In this document: piece after piece, positions 5,176 to 8,353 of the stretch
Numbering within the stretch: the stretch's first letter is position 1
How the letters are laid out: the number at the start of each line of letters is the position of its first letter
Source: Nitrospirota bacterium
GTDB taxonomy: Bacteria > Nitrospirota > Thermodesulfovibrionia > Thermodesulfovibrionales > UBA6898
NCBI GenBank assembly: GCA_029858145.1
Contig: JAOUFP010000099.1
Location: forward strand, 1-8,353
Direction: 5' to 3'
DNA: 8,353 nt
Made by a program: the position numbers and the translations under genes
The notes under the pieces: generated by a model
What the model was told of the DNA's origin: nothing
Database searches by the model: none
Seen by the model: only the letters and a program-made list of their open reading frames with translations

Positions 5176-6000
5176 ATGATTAAGGTGATGGCGGAGAGAG
5201 GAGAAAGAGACAGGGCTTTCAGAGGGAAGACCTACTCACTGTTTGGCAGCGGGGCCGGAACAGAGAAATACTACAGTACCGTAAAAAATCTGGCAGACCT
5301 TTTTCTTCTGCGCTGCCCGGACGAAAAAAGACTCCTCCTGCAGGTCAGGAGGGCAGGCGAAAAAGAGCCTCTTTTTAAGAAGCGGGGGAAGGGAGAGGCA
5401 GACCCCTCACTTATCTCCTTCATAAAAAACAGCCTGAGGCACGCTCTCCCGGAATATACGGCCGGTGTTGCCGGGCACCTGAGGGAACTGCCGCCCGCAA
5501 AACGGTTTGACGATACCCTCACCACCAGGGAAGAGCAGTATCACCTCTTCATGATCGAAATCGAGCTCGTCAACAGGATGTACAGGGGGCCTTTCAGAAA
5601 ATGCGATTTCAAGATAGCGCTTCTTCCCCACTGTCTCAGGGATTTCAGGCCGCAGTGCCGCATGGTGCAGGGCGATATCGATGCGGTATGCAGGGGATGC
5701 ACAGAAGACTGCTTTATCAACCTCGGGAGCCTGCTCCTGAAGAAATACGGCATCAGCCCCTATATCTCGGTAGAGAGAGACCAGGAAAGCCTTTTCAGAA
5801 AACTGAAAAACGAGCACCCGCGCATTGGCGCGCTCGGCATCGCCTGCATCCCTGAACTCGCAAGAGGGATGAGGCTCTGTATCCGCCTCGGCATTCCGCC
5901 TGTCGGGATCCCCCTTGACGCGAACAGATGCGCACGGTGGATGAAGGAGGCGGGCGAGAGTTCCTTCGCCCTGAAAGAACTCGAAGAACTGATCAGATAA
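5176..6000 (+). CDS. DUF116 domain cysteine-rich protein
   Basis: The 274-residue protein contains the DUF116 signature: FKIALLPHCLR with C153, then C161, C172-x2-C175-x3-C179 and the following INLGSLLLKKYG. Further cysteines lie at 143, 224, 235 and 252, and 'LDANRCARW' is near the C-terminus. The number and spacing of the cysteines suggest binding of iron-sulphur clusters or metal, but no reaction is established for the family. There are no membrane segments. The N-terminal 100 residues are basic and less conserved. The start is uncertain: ATG 5176 has no ribosome-binding sequence ahead of it, and ATG 5188 has AAGGTG abutting it. Translation may be weak or leaderless. YjbQ begins 18 bases after the stop. 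Confidence 0.82.
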   Translation: MIKVMAERGERDRAFRGKTYSLFGSGAGTEKYYSTVKNLADLFLLRCPDEKRLLLQVRRAGEKEPLFKKRGKGEADPSLISFIKNSLRHALPEYTAGVAGHLRELPPAKRFDDTLTTREEQYHLFMIEIELVNRMYRGPFRKCDFKIALLPHCLRDFRPQCRMVQGDIDAVCRGCTEDCFINLGSLLLKKYGISPYISVERDQESLFRKLKNEHPRIGALGIACIPELARGMRLCIRLGIPPVGIPLDANRCARWMKEAGESSFALKELEELIR

Positions 6001-6004
6001 AAAT

Positions 6005-6013
6005 TGGTATAAT
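6005..6013 (+). promoter_or_regulatory. Extended -10 promoter placing the transcript start at the YjbQ ATG
   Basis: TGG-TATAAT (6005-6013) is a perfect -10 hexamer with an extended TGn element. Transcription should begin six bases later, at or next to the A of the YjbQ ATG (6019). No clear -35 is present, which is usual for extended -10 promoters. No ribosome-binding sequence exists before this ATG. The transcript made from it would be leaderless. Confidence 0.45.
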
Positions 6014-6018
6014 CTCTG

Positions 6019-6435
6019 ATGGTTCATACAGGAACGATACCGCTCGCAACAAAGGGCTTCACCGACATAATCGATATCTCTGATAAAGTTGCGCAGATAG
6101 TATCATCATCAGGAATAACCAATGGCCTGACAACCGTGTTCTGCAGCGGCTCAACGGGGACTGTCACCACAATAGAGTTCGAGCAGGGGGTGATTAGTGA
6201 CCTCCGGCAGGCGATAGAAAAAATAGCCCCTTCAAACATCCCCTACGAACACAACAAACGATGGGGCGACGGCAATGGCTTCTCGCATGTGCGCGCAGCG
6301 TTCATGAAACCGTCGCTGACCATCCCGGTGATAAAAGGGAAATTATCCCTCGGCACCTGGCAGCAGGTCGTCTTTATTGATTTCGACAACAGGGGAAGGC
6401 AGCGGGACATTATCGTGCAGGTTGTGGGGGAATAA
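6019..6435 (+). CDS. yjbQ: YjbQ (UPF0047) family protein
   Basis: The 138 residues match YjbQ/UPF0047: 'GLTTVFCSGSTGTVTTIEFEQG', 'WGDGNGFSHVRAAFMKPSLTIPV' and 'GKLSLGTWQQVVFIDFD.R.R'. Family members form trimers with a metal-linked site, and several have weak thiamine-phosphate synthase activity, although the natural role is unclear. The GST/TTIE form and WGDGNG motif resemble the archaeal and thermophile subfamily rather than E. coli YjbQ, which has PHTTA. Within that form the usual GNGHSH appears as GNGFSH, so the first His (position 88) is Phe. H90 is kept. The length is normal. It follows DUF116 by 18 bases and is followed by an intrinsic terminator, so it may be the last gene of the DUF116 transcript as well as having its own promoter. 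Confidence 0.9.
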   Translation: MVHTGTIPLATKGFTDIIDISDKVAQIVSSSGITNGLTTVFCSGSTGTVTTIEFEQGVISDLRQAIEKIAPSNIPYEHNKRWGDGNGFSHVRAAFMKPSLTIPVIKGKLSLGTWQQVVFIDFDNRGRQRDIIVQVVGE

Positions 6436-6501
6436 GAGCAGATGTTGACCGTCAGGGAAGCACGGATGGTGAGCACTAAAGCGTATCCCGCTTTGCCCCG
6501 C

Positions 6502-6550
6502 CTGCGTACCGTTTCCGGGTATCCCGGGGGCACGCAGCCGATCTTTTTTT
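6502..6550 (+). terminator. Rho-independent terminator after YjbQ
   Basis: CTGCGT (6502-6507) pairs with ACGCAG (6532-6537), and within it CCGGG (6515-6519) pairs with CCCGG (6523-6527) around TAT. Seven T residues follow at 6544-6550. It closes the sigma 1.1/DUF116/YjbQ block. Confidence 0.75.
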
Positions 6551-6658
6551 CTCACTGCCCGTTACCGCCCCTGCCTTCGGTGTGCCCGGTGTTTTTTGAC
6601 TATTCACCAGTCACTGATCGCTATCTTCATATTACCCGTTGCCCTTTACCTGACGTAT

Positions 6659-6705
6659 CTATCAATTAAGCGAAATAGTTGATAGCATTTTAATAAGATT
6701 ATCAA
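6659..6705 (+). promoter_or_regulatory. Inverted-repeat array upstream of the MFS transporter gene, probable operator
   Basis: CTATCAA (6659-6665) and TTGATAG (6679-6685) form a perfect 7-bp dyad with 13 bp between. A third copy, TATCAA (6700-6705), pairs with the central TTGATA across 15 bp. The copies sit in an AT-rich stretch immediately before the AAAAGGAG ribosome-binding sequence of the transporter gene. The spacing is far wider than the 4 bp of an FNR site, so FNR is not supported. A different repressor or activator binding here is inferred. Confidence 0.45.
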
Positions 6706-6717
6706 AAGGAGTCTGCT

Positions 6718-7995
6718 ATGAGCGATGCGATCAAGAATAAAGGCCCGGTTGTGGCTGCAGCCGGGACAGGAATAAATCTGGCGCTTGGTGTCCTCTATAC
6801 CTGGAGCATTTTCAAGGGGGCCATCAGGCAGTCGATAGAAGAAGGTGCCGGCTTTGACTGGGACCTGGCTTCACTTAACGATCCGTACGCGGTCTGCTGC
6901 CTTGTCTTTGCCTTTGCCATGATTGTCGCGGGCAGGTTCCAGGACAAGATCGGGCCGCGAAAAACAGCGATTATCGGAGGAGTCCTGGTTGGGGCCGGAT
7001 TTGTATGGATTTCGCAGACCACCGCCTATTGGAGCTGGGTGCTCGGCTTCGGCGTTTTATGCGGGACCGGCATTGCGTTCGGCTATTCCGCTGCCACACC
7101 CGCGGCCCTTAAATGGTATCCCCCCAACAAAACCGGCAGGATAAGCGGCTTCGTGGTTTCAGGGTTCGGCCTTGCCTCGGTGTATATAGCGCCGCTTTCA
7201 AATTACCTGCTCGAGGAGTGGGGGCTGCAAAAGGCGATGCTCTTTTTCGGGATAGCCTTTTTTTTCGTTGTCGGCTCACTTGCCAACCTGCTGCGGAACC
7301 CGCCAACCGGGTATGTTCCGCAGGGTTTTGTAGAGCGGAGGACCACAGATCGTCCGTCTGAGGTCAGTGTAAAGCCTCTCGACATGCTGAAGACACGCAA
7401 CTTTTGGGTGCTCTGGATGCTTTATTTCATCGGAGCGGGAGCCGGACTGATGGTGATCGGAAGCGTCGCGGGCATGGCCAAAAGCAGTATGGGCGAATAC
7501 GCGTTCGTTGCTGTTGCGATCATGGCCGTAGGAAACGCCGGTGGGCGGATCGCGGCTGGAATGCTTTCTGACAAAATCGGCAGAAAGCGCACGGTTGTCT
7601 TTATTTTCATGTTCCAGGCACTAATGATGTTTTCTGCCACACCCGCCATACTCTATGCGCCGCACAATGCCACGCTGCTGGTTGTGCTGGCCACCTTAAT
7701 CGGCTTCAACTATGGAGCAAACCTGGCTCTTTTCCCTTCGTTTTCGAAGGACTTCTGGGGGATGAAGAGTTTCGGCGTAAACTACGGCATTCTCTTTACC
7801 GCCTGGGGCGTCGGAGGACTGGTCATGAGCAGACTCTCGCAGACGCTGTTTGCGGAAAAAGGTTCCTTCACTGATTCATTGCTGTTAGCGGGCATACTCC
7901 TCGTCGCCGGGGTTATGATGTCAGCACTCATCAGAGACAGAAAAGACGAACTGAGACGTGCTGCACGGAGGAAACAGGGGGCAGGTTCCGCATGA
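6718..7995 (+). CDS. MFS transporter, oxalate/formate antiporter (OFA) family
   Basis: The 425-residue protein has about 12 membrane segments and the OFA signatures. These are an opening GTGINLALGVLYTWSIF, the MFS loop motif GRFQDKIGPRKTA between TM2 and TM3, and a second copy GMLSDKIGRKRT between TM8 and TM9. 'NLALFPSFSKDFWGMKSFGVNYG' and 'FTAWGVGG' follow near TM10-11. The family includes the Oxalobacter oxalate:formate antiporter OxlT and many uncharacterised carboxylate carriers, so a small organic anion is the likely substrate but its identity cannot be read from sequence. ATG 6718 follows AAAAGGAG at 6-base spacing. The C-terminus is a basic cytoplasmic tail. It is 31 bases upstream of the cyclophilin-like gene, probably co-transcribed. 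Confidence 0.93.
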   Translation: MSDAIKNKGPVVAAAGTGINLALGVLYTWSIFKGAIRQSIEEGAGFDWDLASLNDPYAVCCLVFAFAMIVAGRFQDKIGPRKTAIIGGVLVGAGFVWISQTTAYWSWVLGFGVLCGTGIAFGYSAATPAALKWYPPNKTGRISGFVVSGFGLASVYIAPLSNYLLEEWGLQKAMLFFGIAFFFVVGSLANLLRNPPTGYVPQGFVERRTTDRPSEVSVKPLDMLKTRNFWVLWMLYFIGAGAGLMVIGSVAGMAKSSMGEYAFVAVAIMAVGNAGGRIAAGMLSDKIGRKRTVVFIFMFQALMMFSATPAILYAPHNATLLVVLATLIGFNYGANLALFPSFSKDFWGMKSFGVNYGILFTAWGVGGLVMSRLSQTLFAEKGSFTDSLLLAGILLVAGVMMSALIRDRKDELRRAARRKQGAGSA

Positions 7996-8026
7996 TGCGC
8001 GCGCACCTGAAGGACGGCAGGGCAAG

Positions 8027-8353
8027 ATGCCCGCAAGGATAAAGATCACCGTGAAAGACGTTGTGCTCGATGCCGAGCTGTCGGATACCGAAACAGCAAA
8101 GGCGATTGCGGAGGCGTTGCCTGTTGAAACAGTGCCGAATGAATGGGGCGACGAGTTTTATTTCGAGGTCCCGGTCAGGATGCCGCTGGATGAGACGGCA
8201 ACCACAAAGGTGGCGGCCGGCGATATCGGCTACTGGCCGCCCGGAAATGCGCTGGCGATATTCTTCGGACCGACGCCGATGAGCCGAGGCCCTGAGCCGG
8301 TGCCTGCCAGCGCCGTGAACAGGGTCGGCAGAATCACCGGCGATGCGATGCTT
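8027..8353 (+). CDS. Cyclophilin-like fold protein (TM1367/DUF369 type), 3' end cut by the window
   Basis: 109 codons are present, open to the right edge. The ordered motifs are 'VVLDAELSDTETAKAIAEALP', 'NEWGDEFYFEVPV', 'GDIGYWPPGNALAIFFGPTPMSRG' and 'PASAVNRVGRITGD'. They match the small cyclophilin-like family typified by Thermotoga TM1367, usually about 120-125 residues, so only around 15 residues are missing. The fold resembles cyclophilin but the prolyl-isomerase active site is not conserved in the family, and its function is unknown. ATG 8027 is chosen because MPARIKITV gives the usual first beta strand and GGCAGGG lies just upstream. It follows the transporter gene by 31 bases. Confidence 0.87.
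   Translation, partial: MPARIKITVKDVVLDAELSDTETAKAIAEALPVETVPNEWGDEFYFEVPVRMPLDETATTKVAAGDIGYWPPGNALAIFFGPTPMSRGPEPVPASAVNRVGRITGDAML

Noticed and set aside
5407..6027. 206-codon - strand frame
   Set aside because: It is antisense to DUF116, which matches its family well. The opposite frame has no family features.
6442..6669. 75-codon + strand frame between YjbQ and the transporter
   Set aside because: It runs through the intrinsic terminator at 6502-6550 and lacks a ribosome-binding sequence and family pattern.
6679..6705. FNR/CRP-type site upstream of the transporter
   Set aside because: The half-sites TTGAT and ATCAA are present but separated by far more than the 4-6 bp required.
1..8353. 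CRISPR arrays, tRNA or rRNA genes
   Set aside because: No regularly spaced repeats and no tRNA-like or rRNA-like segments were seen on either strand.

Overview
The window looks like chromosomal DNA of an anaerobic, moderately GC-rich Gram-negative bacterium. The gene mix (radical SAM/SPASM enzyme, DUF116, THEP1-type NTPase, a small sigma region 1.1 protein, archaeal-type YjbQ, OFA-family carboxylate transporter, TM1367-like cyclophilin-fold protein) would fit Nitrospirota (Thermodesulfovibrio-like) or Desulfobacterota. That placement is a judgement from gene content, not a measurement.

Layout. The left edge (1-127) holds the last codons of a + strand ORF and a repeat-bearing segment that resembles an insertion sequence terminus, ending 8 bp from the next gene. 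From 135 to 4551 all convincing genes are on the - strand: a DUF456 membrane protein, a cytoplasmic YceI-family protein with its own candidate promoter, a radical SAM/SPASM enzyme, a very short peptide gene upstream of that enzyme, a THEP1-like nucleoside-triphosphatase and a Yip1-domain membrane protein (the last two probably one operon). An intergenic region at 4552-4801 separates these from + strand genes: a free-standing sigma-70 region 1.1 domain protein, a DUF116 cysteine-rich protein, YjbQ followed by a good intrinsic terminator, an oxalate/formate-antiporter-family MFS transporter behind an array of inverted repeats, and a cyclophilin-like protein cut by the right edge.

The most interesting part is 2492-3048 on the - strand. 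A near-consensus sigma-70 promoter leads to a short ORF with a good ribosome-binding sequence. It encodes a 34-residue basic, amphipathic peptide ending in ...VCHK. It is followed in frame by three UGA codons exactly nine bases apart, giving the virtual motif C-x2-U-x2-U-x2-U-C-C. Directly after the third UGA is a perfect 7-bp hairpin with a GGUCA loop, which resembles a bacterial SECIS element. The next gene encodes a radical SAM enzyme with a C-terminal SPASM-type cysteine domain, the architecture of peptide maturases. I read this as a candidate selenocysteine-containing ribosomally made peptide with its maturase. It is conceptually similar to the published 'selenobiotic' pairing, but I cannot confirm family membership from sequence alone. 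If UGA is simply a stop, a 34-residue Cys-containing peptide still sits upstream of a peptide-maturase-type enzyme.

Secondary points of interest are a probable leaderless YjbQ transcript, YjbQ active-site substitutions, the isolated sigma 1.1 domain followed by a strong hairpin, and a possible 17-residue hydrophobic micro-ORF near 3221.
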